Assembly: GCF_003243515.1 (NCBI RefSeq) | Contig: NZ_QFRA01000030.1 | Location: 1-21,722, forward strand | Origin: Corynebacterium kroppenstedtii | Lineage (GTDB): Bacteria; Actinomycetota; Actinomycetes; Mycobacteriales; Mycobacteriaceae | DNA length: 21,722 bases | Direction of reading: 5' to 3' | Shown here: piece after piece, positions 1 to 5,690 of the stretch | Position numbering within the stretch: the stretch's first letter is position 1 | How the letters are laid out: the number at the start of each line of letters is the position of its first letter | Program-made: the position numbers and the translations under genes | The notes under the pieces: model-generated | Seen by the model: only the letters and a program-made list of their open reading frames with translations | Told to the model about the DNA's origin: nothing | Databases searched by the model: none

Positions 1-116
1 ACAACTAACTTCCAGCTGCCGGGCGGCTGTCTCGGCGACGACAAAAAACACTACACACCCCACCCACACACCACAAACCCCCAGCACACAACCACAAAAA
101 GAAGCGAACTTAAAAC
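1..116. other. Non-coding A/C-rich spacer downstream of murA
   Basis: No credible gene is seen. The plus strand is A/C-rich (G/T-rich on the minus strand). In mycobacteria and corynebacteria murA is commonly followed by a ribosomal RNA operon, so this stretch could be the start of an rrn leader on the minus strand. That is inference from synteny; no rRNA sequence lies inside the window. Confidence 0.3.
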
Positions 117-145
117 AAAAAAGGGACCGCACACGCGACCCCTTT
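117..145 (-). terminator. Rho-independent terminator of murA
   Basis: Read on the minus strand, AAAGGGGTCGC pairs with GCGGTCCCTTT around a GTGT loop. This gives an 11-bp stem with two G-U wobbles, followed by a run of T. It lies about 115 bases beyond the murA stop codon and points in the murA direction. Confidence 0.7.
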
Positions 146-259
146 CCGTCCGTTACAACGTCGGCAATCTAGTTGACTCCAGTTTCGCTCGGTAGAAACT
201 ACGGCGCACTCCATCACATTGCGGGTTTACAGAGCATCACGCCACGTGCCTACAGAGCA

Positions 260-1546
260 TCACTCCACAGAGTCATGGTGGGCACGCTCGATGGTCGCCC
301 CCAGCTCTGTCAACGTCTCCACAAAGTCCGGATACCCACGGTCAATGTGATAGACGTCGTTGACTTCAGTCATGCCGTCGGCACATAGGCCAGCTAAAAC
401 AAGCCCGGCACCTGCGCGAATGTCGGAGCTCCATACCGGGGCAGACGACAATTGTTCCACCCCTCGGATCATGACATGGTGGCCGTCGATGTAGGCGTCG
501 GCACCTAGGCGGGTCATTTCATCGACAAATCGGAAACGCGACTCGAAGACATTCTCGGTGATCACGGATGTACCCTCCGACACTGAACACAGCGCAATCG
601 CCATCGGTTGGAGGTCCGTCGGAAAGCCGGGAAAAGGCAGCGTCTGGTAATCGACAGCCTTCGGGCGGTGATTCTGCACAACGCGGAAACCTGCCGCATA
701 GGTTTCTACCTCGGCACCCGCACCCTTGACTTTCTCCAGGACTAGGTGGAGGAAAGAGGGATCAATTCCGCCGACGGTGATATCGCCCTGAGTAATAGCA
801 GCGGCATATGCCCAGGTACCCGCGACAATGCGGTCACCGATTACTTCGTGGCGAACCGGATCCAGCCGAGGAATCCCCTCGACCGTGATCGTGTTCGAGC
901 CAACCCCGGAAATCTTCGCGCCCATTTCGGAGAGCATCGTGCACAAATCCACAATCTCAGGCTCGCGGGCAGCGTTATCCAAAACGGTGGTGCCCTCCGC
1001 CAACACCGCAGCAGTCAAGATATTCTCCGTCGCACCAACCGAGGGAAAATCGAGTTTGATCGACGCACCATGCAGACTTTCAGCTTCAGATACGACGCAA
1101 CCATGCTCGATTTTCGTCGTCGCACCCAGCTTTTCGAGACCACTTTGATGCATATCCAACGGGCGCGACCCGATCGCATCTCCCCCTGGCAAGGCAACCA
1201 CCGCACGATGACTGCGAGCGGTCAACGGCCCGAGCACACACACCGACGCGCGGAACTTACGCACAGCGTCAAAATCTGCGTCACTCGTCACGTACTCTGG
1301 AACCGTGATGTAAACCGTCGGTCCATCCAGAACCACTCGGCACCCTAACCCCCGCAGGACGTCGGCCATATAAGGAACGTCGGCGATCTCGGGACAATTG
1401 GTCAGCACCGTCGTGCCCTCGGCCAACAACGCGGCCCCCATCAACTTAAGGACACTGTTCTTCGCCCCCGCCACACGAACCTGCCCTTGCAAACGGGCTC
1501 CACCAGTTACCTTGAAACTATCGTTTCGGGATTTCACGTCACTCAC
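260..1546 (-). CDS. murA: UDP-N-acetylglucosamine 1-carboxyvinyltransferase MurA
   Basis: MurA transfers enolpyruvate from phosphoenolpyruvate to UDP-GlcNAc, the first committed step of peptidoglycan synthesis in the cytoplasm. The 428-residue length is normal for the family. Visible landmarks are AGAKNS with the conserved Lys29, the active-site loop LPGGDAIGSRPLDMH at 119-133, the catalytic Asp311 in FPTDLQPMA, and RGYPDF near the C terminus. The loop residue that is Cys115 in E. coli is Asp123 here. Known Cys-to-Asp MurA enzymes, such as that of Mycobacterium tuberculosis, are active but not alkylated by fosfomycin. The start is GTG. No Shine-Dalgarno sequence precedes it, but a TAACCT box ends exactly six bases before it, which suggests a leaderless mRNA. 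The gene diverges from pduO, as in M. tuberculosis. Confidence 0.97.
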   Translation of the reverse strand: MSDVKSRNDSFKVTGGARLQGQVRVAGAKNSVLKLMGAALLAEGTTVLTNCPEIADVPYMADVLRGLGCRVVLDGPTVYITVPEYVTSDADFDAVRKFRASVCVLGPLTARSHRAVVALPGGDAIGSRPLDMHQSGLEKLGATTKIEHGCVVSEAESLHGASIKLDFPSVGATENILTAAVLAEGTTVLDNAAREPEIVDLCTMLSEMGAKISGVGSNTITVEGIPRLDPVRHEVIGDRIVAGTWAYAAAITQGDITVGGIDPSFLHLVLEKVKGAGAEVETYAAGFRVVQNHRPKAVDYQTLPFPGFPTDLQPMAIALCSVSEGTSVITENVFESRFRFVDEMTRLGADAYIDGHHVMIRGVEQLSSAPVWSSDIRAGAGLVLAGLCADGMTEVNDVYHIDRGYPDFVETLTELGATIERAHHDSVE

Positions 1547-1552
1547 ACTTAC

Positions 1553-1558
1553 AGGTTA
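1553..1558 (-). promoter_or_regulatory. -10 box of murA, leaderless arrangement
   Basis: On the minus strand TAACCT (TAnnnT type) is followed by six bases and then the GTG start of murA. Transcription would begin at or next to the start codon. No convincing -35 is seen. Confidence 0.45.
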
Positions 1559-1612
1559 AACAAGCATGATCAGGAATGCGCAGAAACCCGTCTCAGCAGC
1601 GCGCTTGTCAAA

Positions 1613-1629
1613 AATATTTCTGAAATATT
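1613..1629. promoter_or_regulatory. 17-bp perfect palindrome between murA and pduO
   Basis: AATATTTC-T-GAAATATT is an 8-bp inverted repeat with a one-base centre, in the divergent murA/pduO spacer. It is followed by two copies of GCCGACGGGGC (1634-1644 and 1658-1668), spaced 24 bases start to start. The layout resembles an operator, but no regulator is recognised. Confidence 0.4.
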
Positions 1630-1712
1630 CCGCGCCGACGGGGCGAAACCGATCCTGGCCGACGGGGCTATATAAAGCACGCGAATGGGGACTGTGCAGA
1701 CCGGCACGGACG

Positions 1713-1718
1713 TAACAT
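1713..1718 (+). promoter_or_regulatory. -10 box of pduO, leaderless arrangement
   Basis: TAACAT ends six bases before the ATG of pduO, and there is no Shine-Dalgarno sequence. A leaderless transcript is likely. No clear -35 is seen. Confidence 0.45.
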
Positions 1719-1724
1719 GAAATC

Positions 1725-2324
1725 ATGAGCGTCCATCTCACCCGCATCTACACACGTACCGGCGACGACGGAACCACCGGACTATCGGACTTCTCGCGCG
1801 TCAGCAAAAACGACCCGCGGCTTGTCGCATATTCGACGTGCGACGAGGCGAACACCATCATCGGTATGGCTCTCGCTGCTGAAAATAGCGCCGAGAAGTC
1901 GCAACTTCCCGACGCTGCACAATCCGCGCTCGCCATCATTCAAAACCAACTTTTCGACGCGGGGGCCGATCTTTCAACGCCCGTCGTCGAAAATCCGAAA
2001 TACCCCCCACTACGGATTGAGCAAAGTTACATCGACCGCCTTGAGAAATGGTGCGACGAATTTAATGAAGACTTGCCTAAACTTGATTCGTTCATCCTCC
2101 CCGGGGGGACGATGACTTCGGCGTTTTTACAGAACGCCCGAGCGGTGGTTCGGCGTGCGGAACGGGCGGCGTGGGCAGCTGTGGAGGCCTTTCCGGACAC
2201 GACGTCGAAGCTGCCTGCCAAGTATCTCAACCGGCTCTCTGACCTGCTGTTTATTTTGTCGCGTGTGGCGAACGACGGTAACGACGTGAAATGGGTTGCT
2301 GGAGGCACACGCGACTCGTTGTAG
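1725..2324 (+). CDS. pduO: Cob(I)alamin adenosyltransferase, PduO type
   Basis: The enzyme transfers the adenosyl group of ATP to cob(I)alamin, giving adenosylcobalamin, the cofactor of methylmalonyl-CoA mutase and similar enzymes. Family landmarks are the N-terminal ATP-binding segment TRTGDDGTTGL (10-20), the ILPGG segment (124-128), the Arg-rich helix RAVVRRAER (139-147), and the C-terminal YLNRLSDLLFILSR helix. At 199 residues it has the normal length of a single-domain PduO/MMAB protein. It is divergent from murA, matching the M. tuberculosis Rv1314c-murA arrangement. The ATG start is supported by the -10 box six bases upstream. Confidence 0.93.
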   Translation: MSVHLTRIYTRTGDDGTTGLSDFSRVSKNDPRLVAYSTCDEANTIIGMALAAENSAEKSQLPDAAQSALAIIQNQLFDAGADLSTPVVENPKYPPLRIEQSYIDRLEKWCDEFNEDLPKLDSFILPGGTMTSAFLQNARAVVRRAERAAWAAVEAFPDTTSKLPAKYLNRLSDLLFILSRVANDGNDVKWVAGGTRDSL

Positions 2325-2362
2325 ACGCACCTGTAACGGTGCAGGCGGTCTCAATGTACGGA

Positions 2363-2382
2363 GCTCTGTTTTACGGCAGAGC
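2363..2382 (-). terminator. Weak hairpin at the ramA 3' end
   Basis: GCTCTG and CAGAGC pair around an 8-base loop and span the ramA stop codon. A second small stem, GCACC/GGTGC, lies at 2327-2342 just after pduO. Neither has a good T tract, so termination between these convergent genes is only a possibility. Confidence 0.25.
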
Positions 2383-3210
2383 CCCAATACGACGAGCAGC
2401 ATTCACCGCTTCATAGCGGGTGTGCGCACCCAACTTACGCATAACCGAACGGAGATAGCTCTTCACGGTTTCCGCTCCGATGCCCATCTCTTCCGCAGCC
2501 TCCACGTTGGTGTGCCCCAAGGCTACGCAAGCCAAAACATCCAGCTCACGCGCGGAAAGTTTCGTCGTTTGCTTCACTCGAACAGGCTGAACCATTTGAT
2601 CACACAGCTGTTCAAGCTCTTGGCGAAGATCATCGGACTCAACACGGTTCGCCAGCATCCGGAGCTTCGAGTGGGTGGAACGGACTTGTTCCCACTCGGC
2701 ACCGTTCATCAACCGGCCACTCTTCCCGCCACCGCGGCTCGGGTCGGTGCGACGGAAAGCGTCGCCGACAGCGAGATCCTGTTCAAGGGTGCGGGCAGTC
2801 ATGGTCACTTCTTCGAGGACTTTGTCGCCTAGGCGGACTGGTGAGTGAACGCCGGCATACAACACCCCGCGCAGGTCACGCGAGACGATGATCGGCACCG
2901 CGACCACAGAGTGCAGGCCCTCATCTTGAATGGCACGGTCGTGCTCGTGAGATATGACCTTTGCCCGGGTGTAATCACTCACACCGACCGGACGACGGGT
3001 CGTTACTACGCGACCGCCCACGCCTGAACCGGCGTCGATGGAAAGATTGTGTAAAGCCGGTGTACGAAGCCCAACCCACGCGTTGATCTTCAGGCTGTTA
3101 TCCGTCTCGATCGCGCCATACATAGTCACGGGGATTCCGGTGGCGTTTTTTAAAGAGGCGAGAGCTCTACGAACGGCCTCACCATCGTCTTTGTATCGTA
3201 GTGCGTCCAC
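2371..3210 (-). CDS. ramA: LuxR-type transcriptional regulator RamA
   Basis: RamA is the global regulator of acetate and central carbon metabolism in C. glutamicum, where it activates acetate genes and binds G/C-run boxes. The N-terminal part (about 10-140) is GAF-like. The C-terminal part (about 218-279) is a LuxR helix-turn-helix beginning LSARELDVLACVALGHTN and containing the recognition helix GAETVKSYLRSVM. A longer reading frame opens at a GTG at 3234. I chose the GTG at 3208-3210 because AGGAGG lies at 3217-3222, six bases upstream of it, whereas in the longer form those bases would be coding. This gives 279 residues, close to the C. glutamicum protein. A promoter and a RamA-type box upstream suggest autoregulation. 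Confidence 0.9.
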   Translation of the reverse strand: MDALRYKDDGEAVRRALASLKNATGIPVTMYGAIETDNSLKINAWVGLRTPALHNLSIDAGSGVGGRVVTTRRPVGVSDYTRAKVISHEHDRAIQDEGLHSVVAVPIIVSRDLRGVLYAGVHSPVRLGDKVLEEVTMTARTLEQDLAVGDAFRRTDPSRGGGKSGRLMNGAEWEQVRSTHSKLRMLANRVESDDLRQELEQLCDQMVQPVRVKQTTKLSARELDVLACVALGHTNVEAAEEMGIGAETVKSYLRSVMRKLGAHTRYEAVNAARRIGALP

Positions 3211-3249
3211 GACTACCCTCCTGATATCCCCCACCGGGTTACACCCGAT

Positions 3250-3261
3250 GGGGGTAAAAAC
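3250..3261 (-). promoter_or_regulatory. Putative RamA binding box in the ramA leader
   Basis: The minus strand reads GTTTTTACCCCC, just downstream of the predicted ramA transcription start. RamA of C. glutamicum recognises short C4-6 or G4-6 runs bounded by T or A, and represses its own gene. The same 12 bases recur in the opposite orientation at 3716-3727. Confidence 0.4.
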
Positions 3262-3275
3262 ACGCTTCGAGCTTC

Positions 3276-3304
3276 ACTATAAAGCCACTAAATTGCCCTA
3301 CAAA
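3276..3304 (-). promoter_or_regulatory. Putative ramA promoter
   Basis: On the minus strand TTTGTA (3299-3304) and TATAGT (3276-3281) are separated by 17 bases. The expected start near 3270 leaves a leader of about 60 bases before the ramA GTG and its AGGAGG ribosome-binding site. Confidence 0.5.
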
Positions 3305-3321
3305 ATGTAACTAGATAACTC

Positions 3322-3343
3322 AAACGATCATTGACGATCGTTT
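3322..3343. promoter_or_regulatory. 8-bp inverted repeat upstream of the ramA -35
   Basis: AAACGATC and GATCGTTT pair around a six-base spacer. It lies about 18 bases upstream of the ramA -35 hexamer, a position suited to an activator or repressor site. The regulator is unknown. Confidence 0.35.
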
Positions 3344-3528
3344 CACCGGTCGTGAACAGGGTTTTTCCACTGTGAGTAGGCTACGCGAGCGCGAAAAATG
3401 TGAATTTTCTCTCACAGAGATAAATAAGATTTCTCATATTCTTTTAGCAGAAAAATCACGTGCCAACTATCACCGATGTACCGACACCCGATCGCTAGTC
3501 GGCACATAAAAACCTATCCACCAGGGTT

Positions 3529-3534
3529 TATGAT
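3529..3534 (+). promoter_or_regulatory. -10 box before a 32-residue small ORF
   Basis: TATGAT, close to the TATAAT consensus, ends exactly six bases before an ATG at 3541. This would give a leaderless transcript. No good -35 is seen. Confidence 0.45.
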
Positions 3535-3540
3535 GGATAT

Positions 3541-3639
3541 ATGCGCATCGCGGGTCATTTCTCTCGTGGACAGGCCCGCGAAATGATGAACACTACGAGC
3601 CAGCAGAATGACAAAATAACAACCGGAACTGCACCATAA
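3541..3639 (+). CDS. Possible leaderless small ORF, 32 residues
   Basis: The frame runs from ATG 3541 to TAA 3637-3639 and encodes a basic, Thr/Gln-rich 32-residue peptide starting MRIAGHFSRGQAREMMN. No family is recognised. Support comes only from the near-consensus -10 box that would put the transcript start on the ATG. The first half of the frame carries two mutually exclusive stems: TCGCGGG (3548-3554) with CCCGCGA (3575-3581), and TCATTTC (3555-3561) with GAAATGA (3580-3586). The segment could therefore be a structured small RNA or leader rather than a protein gene. It lies on the strand opposite to ramA and the DUF2505 gene. Confidence 0.3.
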   Translation: MRIAGHFSRGQAREMMNTTSQQNDKITTGTAP

Positions 3640-3669
3640 GGCGACGGAATGATGGCCCGCTATAAAGGG

Positions 3670-3690
3670 GGTTTAGCGCCGCCTAAAACC
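3670..3690 (-). terminator. Weak hairpin downstream of the DUF2505 gene
   Basis: On the minus strand GGTTTTAG pairs with CTAAACC (one bulged T) around GCGGCG, followed by CCCTTTATA. It could end the echA-DUF2505 transcript, but the T tract is poor. Confidence 0.3.
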
Positions 3691-3715
3691 AAAAATTAAA
3701 ACCTACGGTTCCGTT

Positions 3716-3727
3716 GTTTTTACCCCC
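3716..3727 (+). promoter_or_regulatory. Second GTTTTTACCCCC box
   Basis: This is identical to the minus-strand box at 3250-3261, on the opposite strand and about 460 bases away. A second C5 run follows at 3732-3736. It fits the RamA-type C-run pattern, but its target is unclear because the next gene to its right is transcribed towards it. Confidence 0.3.
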
Positions 3728-3775
3728 TCTACCCCCATGCGTGTTGAGTGCAGTGTTTTCATCATCCCAGCAGAC

Positions 3776-4375
3776 CTACTGTCCCCACGTCTGGGTGGCC
3801 AGATCATTTATCCGCTCAATCGTCCTATCCAACGAAGAGCCAAGACTTGAAACGACGCTTTTTTCAAGTGTCCGCCCCACGACAGGAATACGAGACTTCG
3901 CAGTCGCCTTCGTCTCGACATGGCAACCGAGCAGTATTTCACCGGATTGATTAGTTTCACTCTGCTCGGTTTTACCCTGCCCAGCTTCACCCTGCTCGAC
4001 TCCACCAGACGACGCAGAATAGCGAAACGTGATACTCATGCGCCCGGTGTTCCCCGGCAGCGACGCTTCACTTTCAATGCGGAATGAGCCATTTTCCAAC
4101 GGAAAAACCGTACTCGACTGCGTCATGCGAAGCGTTTTCGGCTTGGCGTCCTCGCCAGCGTCCTCCGGCGGCTGCATGACCTGTTCTGCCGTCGCCTCAG
4201 AGAACACTGAGCCGTCGCCACAACGTTCATAGCGCGAGTCAACGATCGTTACCGGTCTCTCGGACGTGCCGTCACTTCGCAGTAGAAATTCCTTGCTACA
4301 GCAAATTTCGTACACGGGGTCAATCGGCTGAGCAAAGTCACGCTGTTCCGTCTTCGACGCACTCATACGTGCCAT
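3776..4375 (-). CDS. DUF2505 family protein (START-like fold)
   Basis: This is a protein of about 199 residues with no known enzymatic role. The C-terminal segment SRIPVVGRTLEKSVVSSLG resembles the conserved IPLVGGKLEK block of actinobacterial DUF2505 proteins. The N-terminal DPVYEIC is in the position of their helix after strand one. I see no signal peptide or membrane segment. Residues 126-145 are a tandem degenerate pentapeptide (VEQGE-AGQGK-TEQSE-TNQSG), encoded by a 15-base repeat at 3951-4010. It looks like a recently expanded surface loop. The start is either the first ATG or the ATG at codon 4 (4366), which has GAAAG at a better distance. The gene lies 61 bases downstream of the enoyl-CoA hydratase gene and is probably co-transcribed with it. 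Confidence 0.6.
   Translation of the reverse strand: MARMSASKTEQRDFAQPIDPVYEICCSKEFLLRSDGTSERPVTIVDSRYERCGDGSVFSEATAEQVMQPPEDAGEDAKPKTLRMTQSSTVFPLENGSFRIESEASLPGNTGRMSITFRYSASSGGVEQGEAGQGKTEQSETNQSGEILLGCHVETKATAKSRIPVVGRTLEKSVVSSLGSSLDRTIERINDLATQTWGQ
3951..4010. repeat. 15-bp tandem repeat, four degenerate copies, coding
   Basis: Four 15-base units start at 3951, 3966, 3981 and 3996. The middle ones share the pattern TCrGyTTyACCCTGC. The repeat stays in frame and gives the pentapeptide xxQ[GS]x on the minus strand inside the DUF2505 gene. Confidence 0.6.
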
Positions 4376-4436
4376 TCTTTCATGAAGTCACACGGGCATG
4401 CCGAACACACTGGCACGAATGCGCTAACAGCAATTT

Positions 4437-5312
4437 CTACTGATTGTGCTGCCATTTCGGCGGACGCTTTTCAGCGAAAGCCGACATCCCCTCCTTCTGG
4501 TCAGCAGTAGCAAACAGGCTGTAGAAGCTCTCCCGCTCTGCACGAAGCCCCTCAGACAGTGTCGTCTCAAAGGCTCGATCCACAGCATTCGTGGCAGCGC
4601 GAAGCGCTGTAGCGCTGAAACCAGCAACTGTTTCCGCAACCTCGTAAACATCTTCGGTGAACGAGTCAGCGGGGAACACCCGGGAGACCAAACCGCAGCG
4701 CTCGGCTTCGTCGGCACGCATCGGCCGACCCGTTAACACCAGATCCATCGCCTTCGCTTTACCGATCGCTCGGGTTAAACGCTGAGTACCACCAAGGCCG
4801 GGAATAATTCCCAGCGTGATTTCCGGCTGCCCGAAGCGCGCGGTTTCCGAGGCCAACACAATGTCGCCAGTCATGGCCAGTTCGCACCCGCCCCCCAGCG
4901 CGTACCCCGACACCGCGGTAATGATTGGCGTATCGACCTCGCGCAGGCGATCGAGCTCGCCGAACATCCGTCGTTCCCTGATCTCAGGAAAGGTGCGGTC
5001 CTTCATCTCTTTAATATCCGCGCCAGCGGCGAAAGCCTTCTCAGATCCGGTTATGACGATCACGCCGACGGATGGATCGGTATCCAAACTCTCAACGGCA
5101 TCCACCAAGTCACGCACTAACGCCGCATTGAGCGCGTTGAGCGCGCGCCGACGATTCAGCGTCACCGTCGCTACGCGATCGTCCTGTGACACCAGCACCG
5201 TCTCGTAATCGGCCGATCCTGGCCGGGCCGTCGACTCGCTGGCTTTATTTTCACTATTCTTTTCGCTCATTGTCGACGGGTCCTCCGCGTTGTCGCTCGC
5301 GTTACTGGCCAT
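4437..5312 (-). CDS. Enoyl-CoA hydratase (crotonase family)
   Basis: The predicted reaction is hydration of trans-2-enoyl-CoA to 3-hydroxyacyl-CoA in fatty-acid beta-oxidation, in the cytosol. The crotonase core starts near residue 40. FAAGADIKEM (94-103) and GYALGGGCELAMTGD (136-150) form the oxyanion hole region. Both catalytic glutamates are present: Glu144 in GGGCELA and Glu164 in GQPEITLGIIPGLGG. The 291-residue protein carries an extra, low-complexity N-terminal tail of about 35 residues. The ATG at 5312 is supported by GAGGTGG eight bases upstream; an internal ATG (codon 15) is less likely. A large nested inverted repeat lies 48 bases upstream. The substrate chain length cannot be told. 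Confidence 0.9.
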   Translation of the reverse strand: MASNASDNAEDPSTMSEKNSENKASESTARPGSADYETVLVSQDDRVATVTLNRRRALNALNAALVRDLVDAVESLDTDPSVGVIVITGSEKAFAAGADIKEMKDRTFPEIRERRMFGELDRLREVDTPIITAVSGYALGGGCELAMTGDIVLASETARFGQPEITLGIIPGLGGTQRLTRAIGKAKAMDLVLTGRPMRADEAERCGLVSRVFPADSFTEDVYEVAETVAGFSATALRAATNAVDRAFETTLSEGLRAERESFYSLFATADQKEGMSAFAEKRPPKWQHNQ

Positions 5313-5359
5313 GTAATTTCCACCTCAGCGTTCGTACTCAGTGTTAGTGACGTGTTCGT

Positions 5360-5430
5360 CTCAACTGGATTTTTGCGCCAGATCCCCGTTCCAGATCTGG
5401 GGCCGTCGGAGCCTCGGTGATCCAGTTGAG
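5360..5430. repeat. Nested inverted repeat upstream of the enoyl-CoA hydratase gene
   Basis: The outer arms CTCAACTGGAT (5360-5370) and ATCCAGTTGAG (5420-5430) are 11-bp perfect complements. Inside them CCAGATC (5378-5384) and GATCTGG (5394-5400) form a second stem. On the minus strand the structure ends 47 bases before the gene start, so it may fold in the leader RNA. Confidence 0.6.
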
Positions 5431-5537
5431 GTCTGTGGGGACGATCCTAACGTGAGGTCCGGACACACGGGACGAAACGCAGTTTTCGTTCTCAATAGGC
5501 GTTCGCACGTTACAGACTCGGTGCACATTCGCTCGTT

Positions 5538-5555
5538 ACAGACCGATCTGTCTGT
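5538..5555. promoter_or_regulatory. McbR-like operator of cysK
   Basis: ACAGAC-CGATCT-GTCTGT is a perfect 6-6-6 palindrome. It differs only at the outermost consensus base from TAGAC-N6-GTCTA, the site of the methionine/cysteine repressor McbR in corynebacteria. It overlaps the expected -35 of a promoter with -10 TAAACT at 5576-5581, a position suited to repression. Confidence 0.6.
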
Positions 5556-5575
5556 TTATTTCGGGGAAGAAAGCG

Positions 5576-5581
5576 TAAACT
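5576..5581 (+). promoter_or_regulatory. -10 box of cysK
   Basis: TAAACT fits TAnnnT. The -35 region would fall inside the McbR-like palindrome. The start near 5588 gives a leader of about 100 bases containing two small hairpins. Confidence 0.35.
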
Positions 5582-5690
5582 GACGAACGGCGAGGGACGA
5601 TATCTACGATTCCCTCAGCATGCAGCGAAAATAAGGTCTGTAGCCATTAGGCCAAAGACCGGTAAGAAATCACGAATTGGAGATTCACCC

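Larger units (their letters stand above)
3211..3775. other. 565-base spacer between ramA and the DUF2505 gene
   Basis: This spacer is unusually long for this gene-dense window. It holds the ramA promoter (3276-3304), two GTTTTTACCCCC boxes in opposite orientation (3250-3261 and 3716-3727), an AAACGATC/GATCGTTT hairpin (3322-3343) and a possible small leaderless gene (3541-3639). It also contains several palindromes and a weak hairpin (3670-3690) that may end the DUF2505 transcript. Confidence 0.6.
5313..5690. other. Divergent regulatory spacer, enoyl-CoA hydratase / cysK
   Basis: This 378-base spacer has no gene. It contains the nested inverted repeat at 5360-5430, an ACGAAA/TTTCGT hairpin at 5472-5489, and two copies of CGTTACAGAC. 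It also holds an McbR-like operator at 5538-5555, a GAGGGA/TCCCTC hairpin at 5592-5616, and a GGTCT/AGACC pair at 5635-5660 in the cysK leader. Confidence 0.6.

Noticed and set aside
746..1348. Plus-strand open frames opposite murA
   Set aside because: They are antisense to a full-length MurA, and the products are Arg-rich with no recognisable motif or ribosome-binding site.
3399..3416. TGTGA...TCACA pair upstream of ramA as a GlxR site
   Set aside because: The arms are right, but the spacer is eight bases rather than the six of the GlxR consensus. I would not call it without binding data, although ramA is GlxR-regulated in C. glutamicum.
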